A stretch of 64,000 bases of DNA from JADGRF01 sp035274465 (GCA_035274465.1 DATEOF010000400.1:4738-68737), one strand, 5' to 3'. Positions 36,245 to 45,370 are shown, numbered from the stretch's first letter. Notes: generated from the letters alone by a model not told the origin. A program made the numbers and translations.

Positions 36245-36840
36245 CAGTCGCATGCCGCCCCGTCGCAATGACCCGAGCTGCACTCCTCGTCGCGGCGGCA
36301 GGGTGCCTTGCTCGGGCGCCCGAGCAGCTCCAGGGGAGTGGCCGCGCAGCCGGATTGGATCAGCTCGACGTTGAGCTCGGCCAGCACGACCTTGCCTTCG
36401 CCCTGCTTGCGCAAGCTGAACCGCACGCCCTGGTACCAGTCGGGTGTGTGGATCGTGAACTTGCGGACCTCCCAATCACTCTCGGGGATGCGCTCGCTGA
36501 ACTCGATCACTCCGTCGTCCAGGAAGTCGAGCTCCAGGAAGGCGTGCGCGTTCGCGCTGATCTTGGCCATCAACGAGAACTCGAGGCACGTGGCTCGCTT
36601 CGAGTCGAGCTCGGCGCGCAACTGGCTCGCCAACGCGTCGTCTCCGAGCAACTCGATCGCGTAGTCGTTGGGGTGCCAGGTGCCGACCTGCTCGAAGTCG
36701 CCCTCCACGTCCCAGCCACACGGATGCTTGTCGCACCAGCGCTCGAACCCGGGATTGGGGGCGAATCCCTTGGCCTCTTCGCTGCCGCATGCGACGAGCA
36801 GCGCGAGGACCAGTGAGTTGCGAAGCCTGAGCCTTGCCAT
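36244..36840 (-). CDS. Lipoprotein with carbohydrate-binding-like domain
   Basis: A 198-residue lipoprotein (NSLVLALLVACGSEEAKG). Residues 30-165 look like a galactose-binding-type jelly roll (NPGFERWCDKHPCGWDVEGD, DYAIELLGDDA, HTPDWYQGVRFSLRKQG). The end carries a Cys-rich tail CRRDEECSSGHCDGAACD, a motif common in myxobacterial surface proteins. It begins 3 bases after the caspase-barrel gene stop and overlaps the next gene's start. Confidence 0.7.
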   Translation of the reverse strand: MARLRLRNSLVLALLVACGSEEAKGFAPNPGFERWCDKHPCGWDVEGDFEQVGTWHPNDYAIELLGDDALASQLRAELDSKRATCLEFSLMAKISANAHAFLELDFLDDGVIEFSERIPESDWEVRKFTIHTPDWYQGVRFSLRKQGEGKVVLAELNVELIQSGCAATPLELLGRPSKAPCRRDEECSSGHCDGAACD

Positions 36841-36843
36841 GCA

Positions 36844-38541
36844 TCACTCCCAGGTGCGTAGACGGAGGCCGAAGGTGAGCGTGATGCCGCCCAGGTTGTG
36901 GACATCGCCGAACTCGTTCGAGAGGCCGGGCGCGAACGTGTAGCGCAGCTCGAACTGAAAGCCGAAGTTCAGCCAAGGCATCCACTGCACGCCGCCGGCC
37001 AGCCAGGCACACGGCCTCACGAAGTGGTGAGTGACGGGTTCGGTCCGGGTGCTGGTGTTTTGAAACGATGGATTGGGACTGTTGAAGTCGTTCTCGGGTG
37101 TGGTCGCATCGAACGTGGTCCACGCCACGCTGATGCCACCGCCCGCGCGAGCGAACAGGTTGGCCGTGCGCGCACTGCCGAGGCCGACGTCGGCCTGGAT
37201 GTACGGCCCGAAGCCGTGCGCGTTCCAACCGAAGCTCTGTTCGAACTCCAGATCGCGCAGGTACTCGCGTGCGTCGAGGTTGAAGTACTCGAGGCCGACG
37301 GCCAGGTTGTGCAGTAGCCGGCGACCCACGCTGACCTGGAAACGCAGCGAGCTGCGCTCCTGCTGCTCGAGCTCGAAGTCCTTGAGCCGCTGCATGTAGT
37401 CATCGGGTCCCGTGCCCCAGCCGTAGCCGATACCGACCTCGAGCGACCAGCCTTCGCTGCCGCTAGCAGCGGCAGCACCCTTGCTCTCGTTCTCCTCGAA
37501 CGGAATGCTCTCGCACTGCTCGGGCTGTAGCGGAGTCTCCGCGCCGTCCCGCAGCGCGACCGTACAGCGCGCGGCGCTTGCGGCGTAGCGCAATGTCACC
37601 GCGTACGATCCGGCAGGCACCGCCAGCAGCACGGACTCGCCGGGGATCTTGTCGAGCTCCGCGACCACCGACCAGGTCGGCACTTGCTGCACGAGCACGC
37701 GGCTCGCGAGCCCGGAGCCCAGGCGCAGCCGCGCGGTGGCCGCGGCCGGATGCGTGAGCGGCACGTCGTCCTTGCCCTTGAAGTTGGTCTCGAGCGTGGC
37801 GTGCTGCTCGCCGACCTTCGTCCGCGCGGTCGTCGCCAGCGTGTGGTTGTAGGCGTATTGATAGGCCTCGGACAGCGTAACCCGACCGTCGCCGTCGCGA
37901 TCGGCCGCGCCGCGCAAACCGACCAGGAAGTGGTGCGTGAAGAAGCTCGAGCGCAAGAACTCGGACTCCTGGCTGAGCTCCTCCGCGCTACTCGAGGCGA
38001 TCACCGCGATCCCCGCGGTGTTGAGCCGATCGACCGAGTTGAACGAAAAGTCCGTGGCGGGACCGGCGCCCTTCACGCGCGAGAAGGCGCCGCTCTGACA
38101 AGCGTCCAGAACCACGATCGAGAGCGTGGCCGGCAAGCCGAGCAAGCGATCGCGTAGCGTCGACAGCGGCAGCTCCTGGCTGCCGAGGTTGAGCGCATCG
38201 GCCCGCGCATGGCCCGAGTAGTAGAAGAAGAACCGCGATTGTTTCCCGCTCTGCGCCAGCGGCACGACGCGCGCCCGCACGCGCTCGATCGCAGCCAGCA
38301 GCTGCTCGGGCGTCGGGCGCAGCAGGCGCACGATGCGATCGGCCCGGTAATTCCCGAGCTCGAGCAGCACATCCGCGACGCGACTGGCATCGTCCTCGGC
38401 AAAGCGCAGCATCGACTGACCCGGCCCTCCGGGATTGCTACCCACCACGATCGCGTAGCCGTCCGCCTCCGCGCGCGCGGAACGGGCCCCCGCCAACACG
38501 GCCAAGACTTGAAGAACTATCAGGAAAGTACCGCGAGACAT
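36844..38541 (-). CDS. Caspase-like (C14) peptidase fused to a C-terminal beta-barrel
   Basis: A 565-residue exported protein. After a signal peptide (cleavage near ARA-24), residues 27-235 form a caspase fold with catalytic H111 (FFFYYSGHARADALNL) and C148 (SIVVLDACQSGAF); an EF-hand-like loop DRDGDGRVTLSE lies at 214-225. A PEGA-like linker (AVPAGSYAVTLRYA) follows, then about 200 residues of alternating beta strands ending FELRYTFAPGLSN and GGITLTFGLRLRTW, an outer-membrane barrel. A TTG 24 bases upstream is less likely than the ATG. Target unknown. Confidence 0.82.
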   Translation of the reverse strand: MSRGTFLIVLQVLAVLAGARSARAEADGYAIVVGSNPGGPGQSMLRFAEDDASRVADVLLELGNYRADRIVRLLRPTPEQLLAAIERVRARVVPLAQSGKQSRFFFYYSGHARADALNLGSQELPLSTLRDRLLGLPATLSIVVLDACQSGAFSRVKGAGPATDFSFNSVDRLNTAGIAVIASSSAEELSQESEFLRSSFFTHHFLVGLRGAADRDGDGRVTLSEAYQYAYNHTLATTARTKVGEQHATLETNFKGKDDVPLTHPAAATARLRLGSGLASRVLVQQVPTWSVVAELDKIPGESVLLAVPAGSYAVTLRYAASAARCTVALRDGAETPLQPEQCESIPFEENESKGAAAASGSEGWSLEVGIGYGWGTGPDDYMQRLKDFELEQQERSSLRFQVSVGRRLLHNLAVGLEYFNLDAREYLRDLEFEQSFGWNAHGFGPYIQADVGLGSARTANLFARAGGGISVAWTTFDATTPENDFNSPNPSFQNTSTRTEPVTHHFVRPCAWLAGGVQWMPWLNFGFQFELRYTFAPGLSNEFGDVHNLGGITLTFGLRLRTWE

Positions 38542-38603
38542 GCCGGCCCGAGCGTACGCCTTCAAGCATATGACACTTGAGGGGCTCGGGTTGGGAAGTC
38601 GCT

Positions 38604-39998
38604 TCAGTTGCCGTGTTCCGTCTCGGTCTTGGGAGTCGCCGCCGCCGCCATGCGCCGCATCAGCAGCAGCACCAGCACCAGGAGCGCGATCACCCCGCCC
38701 AGCGCGAGCTTGCGCTTCAACGCGCGAGCTTCCTGGGCGCGCGCGCCGGACAGGCGGTCGTGCGCGTCGCGCGCCGCTTTCAGCTGCGGGTCGAGCTCGA
38801 GCGCGCGGGTGTAGCCGGCCAGATCCACGACGCCGCGCGTCAGCGAGAGCTCGGCCGAGACGAACGCGACCTGGGCCTGCCAGCGCTTGGCGTCAGGCGA
38901 GTCCGGTGCCAGGCGCAGCGCGCGTCGCCAGGCGGCGAGCGAGGGTTCGAGCGCATCGTGCCGGAACAGATCCGCGGCCCGCGCTGCATAGCCCGGCGCG
39001 AGCTGCGCGCGTTCCTCGAAGCCCGGGTGTTTGGCGAGCAGCGCGTCGTACTCGCGCTGCATGCCCGCGAGGTCACCGGTCGCGAGCAGGTGTTGGCCGC
39101 TGGCCAGCAGCGTGTGAGATTCCTCGACCAGCGGGCGATCCAGCACCGCGTACAGCTCGCGCGCGGTTTGCTCGTGGTCCCAGGTCTTGTCGGCCGGCTG
39201 GCCCGACAGCTCTTCGTACAGCTCGCGCACCTGCCAGATGGCGTTGCGGCCGAAGTTGTGCACGGCTGCACGCGCGGCGTCGCGCACCTGGACGCGTCGA
39301 TCGCCCAGTACGCGCACGATCGCGGGCATGGCTGCGTAGTCCGGCGGGCTGGCATAGGCGCGCACCGCGCGCGCGACCAGCTGCGGGTCTATGTTCGCCA
39401 GTACGGCGCGCGGATCCTCCATGCCGAGCGCACTCAGCTGCGCCTGCGCGAAGCGCTTGACGTCTGCGCTCTTGTGCGAGCGCAGCGTGATCAGCGCGGG
39501 CACGAAAGTCACACCGAGCCGCGCGCGCACCTGCGCCAGCTCGGCCTCCCAGGCGCCTGCGTCCAGATCCACGAAGGCAGCGAGCACCAGCTGACCCTCG
39601 GCGTTCGGCATGGTCTCGAGCGAGCGCAGGTAGAGCAGCGGCTCGACCGCCGCCAGCACGTCCGCGCTGCGCTCGCGCGCGAGCAGCTCGGGAACTGCGA
39701 GCGTCAGGTCCGCGGGACGCGCGCCCGCGATCTTGCGCAGCGAGCTCAAGATGCGCACCACTTCCGGGGCCGCCGGCCGCGTCGCGCTCAGCAGCTCGAG
39801 TCGCTCCGCGACCGCGTCGCGCGCGTCCGCCGGCAAGTGCGAGAGCGTGTGCGAAACCTCGGCCCGGCGCCCGGCGTCCTGGCCGATCAGCTCCGCAGCC
39901 ATCAGCCGCAAGCGCTCGGCGCTGTACGCCGCGTCGTCCGCGCGCGCGCACAGGCACACCAGCAACAAGCCTGCAATCTGAAAGCCGGCCCAGCGCAT
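38604..39998 (-). CDS. Membrane protein with HEAT- and TPR-like repeats
   Basis: A 464-residue protein: signal peptide IAGLLLVCLCARADD, HEAT-like helical repeats (residues 25-270, e.g. MPAIVRVLGDRRVQVRDAAR), TPR-like repeats (about 300-420, e.g. EPSLAAWRRALRLAPDSPDA and AGYTRALELDPQLKAARDAH) and a C-terminal membrane helix (LALGGVIALLVLVLLLM). It is a likely scaffold facing the periplasm. First of a run of envelope genes; the caspase-barrel gene follows after 62 bases. Confidence 0.7.
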   Translation of the reverse strand: MRWAGFQIAGLLLVCLCARADDAAYSAERLRLMAAELIGQDAGRRAEVSHTLSHLPADARDAVAERLELLSATRPAAPEVVRILSSLRKIAGARPADLTLAVPELLARERSADVLAAVEPLLYLRSLETMPNAEGQLVLAAFVDLDAGAWEAELAQVRARLGVTFVPALITLRSHKSADVKRFAQAQLSALGMEDPRAVLANIDPQLVARAVRAYASPPDYAAMPAIVRVLGDRRVQVRDAARAAVHNFGRNAIWQVRELYEELSGQPADKTWDHEQTARELYAVLDRPLVEESHTLLASGQHLLATGDLAGMQREYDALLAKHPGFEERAQLAPGYAARAADLFRHDALEPSLAAWRRALRLAPDSPDAKRWQAQVAFVSAELSLTRGVVDLAGYTRALELDPQLKAARDAHDRLSGARAQEARALKRKLALGGVIALLVLVLLLMRRMAAAATPKTETEHGN

Positions 39999-40032
39999 GC
40001 CTCAGCCTCGCCGCCCAGGGCGGCAGGTCAAC

Positions 40033-40314
40033 TTACTCGGTCATGATGCGGAAGTCGGCAAACTCGCCGGTATAACTTCGCCAGCGTGTATCCACCTTGT
40101 CTACCCGCGCGGTGGAAGGCCCGTGTTGTGCCCAGGCCAGGAGATCCTTCACCTGATCCTCCTCGCCCTCGGCCACCAACTCGACCGCGCCGTCAGGCCG
40201 ATTGCGCACCCAGCCCGAGAGCCCGAGCCGACGTGCCTCCCGCTGTGCCGACGCCCGAAAGAACACGTCCTGCACGCGACCGCGTACTACCAAGTGAATC
40301 CGTTTCTGCCCCAT
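40033..40314 (-). CDS. Acylphosphatase
   Basis: A 93-residue acylphosphatase, hydrolysing acyl phosphates. Catalytic Arg (VFFR) and Asn (GWVRNRPDGAVE) are present. The glycine of the consensus phosphate loop GxVQGV is replaced by Asp (GRVQDVFFRASAQ), which is unusual and may alter phosphate binding. Full length; single gene between the HEAT-like protein and the permease gene. Confidence 0.9.
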   Translation of the reverse strand: MGQKRIHLVVRGRVQDVFFRASAQREARRLGLSGWVRNRPDGAVELVAEGEEDQVKDLLAWAQHGPSTARVDKVDTRWRSYTGEFADFRIMTE

Positions 40315-40332
40315 AACCCAACGATCCTTATA

Positions 40333-41163
40333 TCATAGCTGCTTCAAGGGGAGGGCAGCCCGAGCGGTCGCGGCGAGCACCAAGACCAGGCCAAAAGCCG
40401 CCACCATCGCCGCCCCCGTGGGCAAGTCCCAGGTCCAGGAAGCCCACAGCCCGAGGGCACTGGCGATCACGGCCACCCCCCAGCCAGCGAACAGGCGTTT
40501 GAGGAGGTCGTGGGAGAACAGCCGGGTGATCACTGCGGGCACGATCAGGTAGGAGAATACGAGCAGGATACCGGCGAACTGCACGCTGATCGTGATCACC
40601 AACCCGAACAGCACGTAGAACCCGAAGTCCCACAGCTCCACGCGCGCGCTCTCGCTCTCGGCCTCATCGGGCCGCCAGGAGATGGCGATGAAGCGCCGCG
40701 CCAGCGCGAGCTGCAGCGCGCCGAGGACCACGTAGGCCACGGCCGTGTGCCAGACGTTCGTCCACGTGGTGTTGAGTAGCGAGCCCACCAGGATGTCTTT
40801 GATGTGCTCGGCACCGTGCGGCGAGTGTGAGACGACCAGCACCGTCAGCGCGCTCGAGACCGCGTAGACGATACCCACGATGGCCTCTTGCGAGACGCGC
40901 TTGCGCGCGCGGCGCGTGAAGGCGAACACCGCGGCGCCGACGATCGTGAAGCCGAGGGCGGCGGCGTGCGCTTGCCAGCCCGGCTCTTCTTCACCGGTGA
41001 ACAGCGAGGCGACGGTCGCGCCGAGCGCCGCCAGCTGCGCGAGCGACAGATCGACGAAGATCACCTCGCGCTCGAGCACGTGCATGCCCAGGTACACGTG
41101 GATGCTGGCGATCACCAGGCAGATGCAGAGCGCGGGGCCGAGGAATAACAGGGCGTCGCTCAT
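40333..41163 (-). CDS. Metal ABC transporter permease (ZnuB/MntB family)
   Basis: A 276-residue ABC-3 permease with about eight membrane segments (ALLFLGPALCICLVIASIHV, AIVGIVYAVSSALTVLVV, VQFAGILLVFSYLIVPAVIT). The family brings Zn, Mn or Fe across the inner membrane. The ATG at 41163 overlaps the binding-protein stop (ATGA), which fixes the start. The frame runs open upstream but within the other gene. No ATPase gene is adjacent. Confidence 0.9.
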   Translation of the reverse strand: MSDALLFLGPALCICLVIASIHVYLGMHVLEREVIFVDLSLAQLAALGATVASLFTGEEEPGWQAHAAALGFTIVGAAVFAFTRRARKRVSQEAIVGIVYAVSSALTVLVVSHSPHGAEHIKDILVGSLLNTTWTNVWHTAVAYVVLGALQLALARRFIAISWRPDEAESESARVELWDFGFYVLFGLVITISVQFAGILLVFSYLIVPAVITRLFSHDLLKRLFAGWGVAVIASALGLWASWTWDLPTGAAMVAAFGLVLVLAATARAALPLKQL

Positions 41164-42086
41164 GAGCGCTTCTGCTTCATGGCACTCACGAAGTGCCCGA
41201 CGATGTAGTCGATCAGCTGCTCGTAGCTGCTCACGCCGCTGGCGCCGCCGACGGAGGTCGGCAAGTCCAACACCTGCGCGCCCGCGCGTTGCCCGACCAT
41301 GTCCGAGGTCGCGCGATCGTAGAACGACTCGTGGAACACCACTCGCACCTGCTGCTCGCGCATCTGCCGGATCAAGTCGACAAGGTGTGCGGGCGAGGGC
41401 GGGATGCCCGGGCGATCCTCGAGGTAGCCGATGCCGTCGAGGCCGAAGCGCCGGTGAAAGTAGTTGAACGTGGCGTGGTACGACGCGATCTTGGTGCCCT
41501 TGTAGGGCGCCATGTCGGCCTGCCACTGCTGCATCTTCTTGTCGATGCGCTGTTCGAACGCGCCGGCGTTGTCGCGGTAGAACTTGGCGTTCGGCGCATC
41601 GAGCTGCGCCAGCCGCTCCGCGATCGCGCGCGCGGCGAGCTTGGCGTTGAGCGGGTCGAGCCAGAAGTGCGGATTGCCGAAGGGATGGATGTCACCGCGC
41701 GAGCGATCCACGCCGCCGCTCGGGACATCGATCGGCTTGATCGCGCTCGCGGCCTCGAAGTAGCCCGGCCGCCCGGGGTTGATGGCCGGGTTGCGGGCGC
41801 CGGAGATCAGCGACGGCAACCAGCCCACCTCGAGCTCGAGCCCGACCGCGATCACCAGGTCGGCCTTGCTCAGCGTGACCATGTAGCTCGGCCGCGCCTG
41901 GACGAAGTGCGGATCCTGGCCGCCCTTGCAGATCGTGTCGACCTGCACGCGATTGCCGCCGACGGTTTGGGCGAAGTAGCCGAGGTCGGTGGTGGTGGTG
42001 ACCACGCGCAGCTCGGCCGCAGCGGGTGGCGTCAGGCCGAGCCACACCGCAGCGCATGCGAAGATGATCGAGGTTAGTTTTTTCAT
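41160..42086 (-). CDS. Metal ABC transporter substrate-binding protein (ZnuA family)
   Basis: A 308-residue cluster A-I binding protein: signal peptide TSIIFACAAVWLGLTPPAAA, and metal ligands in GGQDPHFVQARPSYM, GNPHFWLDPLNAK and ASYHATFNYFHRRFGL, plus a C-terminal acidic ligand region (VVFHESFYDRATSDMVG). The His-rich loop of Zn-specific ZnuA is missing, so the metal could be Zn or Mn. AAAGGA lies before the ATG at 42086. Operon order: barrel, binding protein, permease. Confidence 0.9.
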   Translation of the reverse strand: MKKLTSIIFACAAVWLGLTPPAAAELRVVTTTTDLGYFAQTVGGNRVQVDTICKGGQDPHFVQARPSYMVTLSKADLVIAVGLELEVGWLPSLISGARNPAINPGRPGYFEAASAIKPIDVPSGGVDRSRGDIHPFGNPHFWLDPLNAKLAARAIAERLAQLDAPNAKFYRDNAGAFEQRIDKKMQQWQADMAPYKGTKIASYHATFNYFHRRFGLDGIGYLEDRPGIPPSPAHLVDLIRQMREQQVRVVFHESFYDRATSDMVGQRAGAQVLDLPTSVGGASGVSSYEQLIDYIVGHFVSAMKQKRS

Positions 42087-42099
42087 GGTCGAAATCCTT

Positions 42100-43350
42100 T
42101 CAGTACGCGTGCGCGGGATGCGGGCCGATCGAGAACACCACCTGGGCGAAGATCTCGTGCACGAGGTCGTCGGCATCTTCCTCGTGCTCGATCGCGTACT
42201 GCAGTCGCAGCGTCGAAAACTCGCTCGGCACGAACGCGACCAGCGCTTCACCGCGCAGCGTCTGCGGCTCGTCGCCGTCGGGTATTCCGAGCAACGCGCC
42301 GCGGGCCTGCACCCACCAGCGCTGTGCGAATTGAAAGCGCAGCGAGGTGTAACCACCTCCGCGCGTGTTGGCGCCGGGCGCCTCGCCGCGATCGACGAAG
42401 AGGTACTCGGTGCTCCACTCGAAGCCGGTGTAGCGCTCGGCTTCTACCGGCTTCCACTTGAGCGTGAAGTCCGCGCCGAGCACGTGGCTCACGCCGCCGA
42501 AGCCGTTGCGGCCGCCGACGTAGCTCACGCCGAATTCGAGCGTGGTCGAGTCGCCGAAGTCGAACAGCGTCTTCAGGTGCCCGACGTACGCCAGGTCGCG
42601 GTCCTTGCGCACATCCATGGTTTCGCTGCCCTCGAGCGGCAGCCACTGGCCCGCGAAGGCTTGCGCGGTGAGTTCGGTGTAGAAGGGCAGGGGCAAGAGC
42701 ACCTCGGCCGAGATGCCCGGGTCGTTGAAGCCCTCGGGGCCGAGCAGCGCGCGCCAGGGCAGCGGCGCGGTGATGAACGGGTACGCGTGCGTGTGCAGCA
42801 GGTTGTGGCGCCCGACGGCTGCCTTCATCTGCCCCGCGCGCAGCGTGACGTGCGGGATCTCGAGCGTGGAGACGAAGGCCTCTTCGAAGCCGATCTCCTC
42901 GGTGTTGCCGGACAGGGTCACGTCGGCGCGGAAGTAGGGGTCGACGATGGCGCTCGCGCGCAGCTCGACTTCCTGCAGCGTGATGCCGGTGCGCAGGTCA
43001 TCGGGGGCGCTCTGCGTCCCGTCCTTGCGCGTGGTGTAGCCGCCGTACACGGAGCCGGCGGCCGAGATCGCCGGGTTCATCAGGTTGCTCAGGCCGTGGG
43101 CCGAGGCCGGCGCCCCGCTCGACTCGGCGCTGCTGGGCGGCGGCGGGGGAGCTGCCGCTGGTGGCTGCGAAGTCTGAATTTTTCCAAGCTCCGCCGCGAT
43201 CTCCGCCTCTTCGGCCGCGCGCGCCGGGTCGGGCACGCCGCCGTCGGCTGCATCAGGCGGCGGCTTGTCCGCTTCTTGCGCGCGAACGCGCGCCTCCAGC
43301 AGCAGCAATAGCAAGCAAGTCCATAGACCAAACCTCAGACACGTCGCCAT
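42100..43350 (-). CDS. Outer-membrane beta-barrel protein of the metal-uptake operon
   Basis: A 416-residue outer-membrane protein: signal peptide FGLWTCLLLLLLEARVRAQ, Pro/Ala-rich periplasmic linker (about 30-90), then about 300 residues of alternating strands (GITLQEVELRASAIVDPYFR, HVTLRAGQMKAAVGRHNLLH, TLEFGVSYVGGRNGFGG) ending in an aromatic-rich strand (VFSIGPHPAHAY). It precedes the binding protein by 13 bases, so it is the probable outer-membrane entry for the same metal. No TonB box seen. Confidence 0.8.
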   Translation of the reverse strand: MATCLRFGLWTCLLLLLLEARVRAQEADKPPPDAADGGVPDPARAAEEAEIAAELGKIQTSQPPAAAPPPPPSSAESSGAPASAHGLSNLMNPAISAAGSVYGGYTTRKDGTQSAPDDLRTGITLQEVELRASAIVDPYFRADVTLSGNTEEIGFEEAFVSTLEIPHVTLRAGQMKAAVGRHNLLHTHAYPFITAPLPWRALLGPEGFNDPGISAEVLLPLPFYTELTAQAFAGQWLPLEGSETMDVRKDRDLAYVGHLKTLFDFGDSTTLEFGVSYVGGRNGFGGVSHVLGADFTLKWKPVEAERYTGFEWSTEYLFVDRGEAPGANTRGGGYTSLRFQFAQRWWVQARGALLGIPDGDEPQTLRGEALVAFVPSEFSTLRLQYAIEHEEDADDLVHEIFAQVVFSIGPHPAHAY

Positions 43351-43444
43351 ACACGTCACCCTCGAAGCTCGGACGCCGATGAATGCGGCGACGCGCGCTC
43401 GAGCCTGCCGCCCGGCGCGTGTCGTCGCGTCTGCCTGGGTCACT

Positions 43445-43879
43445 TCAGGCGGGCGGCGAGGTCTTCGGGGCGAGCAGCTGGGTGATGCGGGCCGTCGCGC
43501 GCGCGTACGGCGCGTGGGGCGGCGCGACTACGTCGGGGCTGGGGGCGCGGGGGCCGACCAGGGCGGCGTGCACCAAGACCGCCTGGGCGCTGCGATCTTC
43601 GTCGAGGCGGCAGTGGTGGTGCGAGTCGGAATCGGGTGCCTCGGGCTGGCCGCGTTCGACGCCCTCTGCTGCCTGCTCGGAGCGGTCCTGGGCCGCGTGG
43701 CGGGCCACGTCGACCGCCTCGCCGTGCTCGGCACAGTACGCGTGCTGCACGACCGCCAGGTGGACGGTCCCGGCGAGCTGCAACGCCACGGCACTCGCGA
43801 CCAGGCCTACAACCAAGGCGCGGTGGGAAAGCTGAGTGGAGCGAAGCAGGCGTTTCACGACCCCCGGATCGTCGCACAC
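43445..43879 (-). CDS. Small His-rich membrane protein
   Basis: A 144-residue protein starting at a GTG; a GTG 21 bases further in is an alternative. One membrane or signal segment (LVVGLVASAVALQLAGTVHL) is followed by a Cys/His-bearing stretch (QHAYCAEHGEAVD, APDSDSHHHCRLDED) suited to metal binding. It sits 94 bases upstream of the barrel, on the same strand, so it is probably the first gene of the metal-uptake operon. Family not recognised. Confidence 0.6.
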   Translation of the reverse strand: MCDDPGVVKRLLRSTQLSHRALVVGLVASAVALQLAGTVHLAVVQHAYCAEHGEAVDVARHAAQDRSEQAAEGVERGQPEAPDSDSHHHCRLDEDRSAQAVLVHAALVGPRAPSPDVVAPPHAPYARATARITQLLAPKTSPPA

Positions 43880-44044
43880 GCTGCAAAACAGGGCAAATCC
43901 ACCCTCACCCCCTCGCGCGGAGCGACTATCGGCCTTAGGCTATGAGACCGATGGAGGCACTTGCGGCTGGGCTGTCCCTCCGCTAGCGTTCCGCCCCCGT
44001 CTCACGGACGCGCTCCTATTACCGGAGCACAAGGAGTCCATCCC

Positions 44045-44263
44045 ATGAAACCGAGCATCCACCCCGAGTACCTCGAAGCCACCGTCACGTGCGCTTGTGG
44101 CAACACCTTCAAGACGCGCTCGACCAAGGGCTCGTTCAACGTGGACATTTGCGCCGAGTGCCATCCGTTCTACACGGGCAAGCAGAAGCTGCTCGACAGT
44201 GCGGGCCGCATCGAGCGCTTCACCAAGAAGTACGCCAAGCAGACCCAGACCCCGCAATCGTAA
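44045..44263 (+). CDS. rpmE: 50S ribosomal protein L31 (zinc form)
   Basis: A 72-residue L31: MKPSIHPEYLEATVTCACGN, with cysteines at C16, C18 and in DICAECHPFYTGKQKLLDSA, so it is the zinc-binding C+ type. AAGGAG lies 9 bases before the ATG. It is followed by prfA, the usual order. It is divergent from the metal-uptake operon, with 165 bases between. Confidence 0.95.
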   Translation: MKPSIHPEYLEATVTCACGNTFKTRSTKGSFNVDICAECHPFYTGKQKLLDSAGRIERFTKKYAKQTQTPQS

Positions 44264-44299
44264 GGTCTGGATAGGGCGGACCGGCCCAAGTGCTCGTTC

Positions 44300-45370
44300 A
44301 TGCTCCCTGAAGACAAGCTCGAGTCGCTGCGCGCGCGCTATCACGAGCTGACGGACCTGCTCTGCCAGCCGAATGTCGCCAGCGACGGCGCTCGCTTCAC
44401 CGCGTTCTCGCGCGAACGCGGCGAGGTCGAGCCCCTGGTGCTGACATACGAGCGCTACCTGAAGGTCAAGCGCCAGGTGCACGACGACAAGGTCGCGCTG
44501 CAGGATCCCGAGCTGCGCGACATGGTGCTCGAGGAGCTGCCGGGCCTGGAGGCCGAGCTCGAGAAGCTCGAGGGCGAAATCTCGCTGCTGCTGCTGCCGC
44601 GCGATCCGAACGACGAGCGCAACACGCTGCTCGAAATCCGCAGCGGCACCGGCGGCGAAGAGGCCGCGCTGTTCGCCGCCGACCTGTTCCGCATGTACGG
44701 CCGCTACGCCGAGCGCCGCGGCTTCCGCATCGAAGTGCTGTCGAGCAGCCCCTCGGAGCACGGCGGCATGAAGGAGCTGATCGCGCTGGTCACGGGCGAC
44801 AAGGTCTACTCCGACCTGCGCTTCGAGGGCGGCGTGCACCGCGTGCAGCGCGTGCCGGAGACCGAGGCCCAGGGACGCGTGCATACCTCGACGGCCACGG
44901 TAGCGGTGCTGCCGGAGGCGCAAGAGGTCGACGTCCAGCTGCGCGACGAAGACCTGCAGATCTCGATCGCCGCGTCGGGCGGGCCGGGCGGGCAGGGCGT
45001 GAACACGACCAACTCGGCGGTGCAGGTGCTGCACAGGCCGACCGGCATCATCGTGAAGTGCCAGGACGAGCGCTCGCAGATCAAGAACAAGTCGCGCGCG
45101 CTCAAGGTGCTGCGCGCCCGCCTGCTCGAGCGCGAGCAGCGCGCGCAGCAGGAAGCCGAGGCGCAGGAGCGGCGCGGTATGGTGGGCAGCGGCGAGCGCG
45201 CCGAGAAAATCCGGACATACAACTATCCGCAGAACCGTGTCACGGATCACCGGATCGGCCTGACGCTGCACAAGCTCGACCACATCATCGATGGGGACTT
45301 GTTCGAGCTGATCGGAGCGCTCAAGAACGACCACCAGGCCGCGCTCCTGGCTGCCCAGAGCCGCCGCTGA
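44300..45370 (+). CDS. prfA: Peptide chain release factor 1
   Basis: A 356-residue RF1 that ends translation at UAA/UAG. The tripeptide region reads HRVQRVPETEAQGRVHTSTA (PET variant, also seen in other RF1s). The GGQ loop reads SGGPGGQGVNTTNSAVQ: the GGQ itself is intact, but the usual His after it is Gly. Full length. The usual downstream partner prmC (which methylates this Gln) is not present in the window. Confidence 0.96.
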   Translation: MLPEDKLESLRARYHELTDLLCQPNVASDGARFTAFSRERGEVEPLVLTYERYLKVKRQVHDDKVALQDPELRDMVLEELPGLEAELEKLEGEISLLLLPRDPNDERNTLLEIRSGTGGEEAALFAADLFRMYGRYAERRGFRIEVLSSSPSEHGGMKELIALVTGDKVYSDLRFEGGVHRVQRVPETEAQGRVHTSTATVAVLPEAQEVDVQLRDEDLQISIAASGGPGGQGVNTTNSAVQVLHRPTGIIVKCQDERSQIKNKSRALKVLRARLLEREQRAQQEAEAQERRGMVGSGERAEKIRTYNYPQNRVTDHRIGLTLHKLDHIIDGDLFELIGALKNDHQAALLAAQSRR

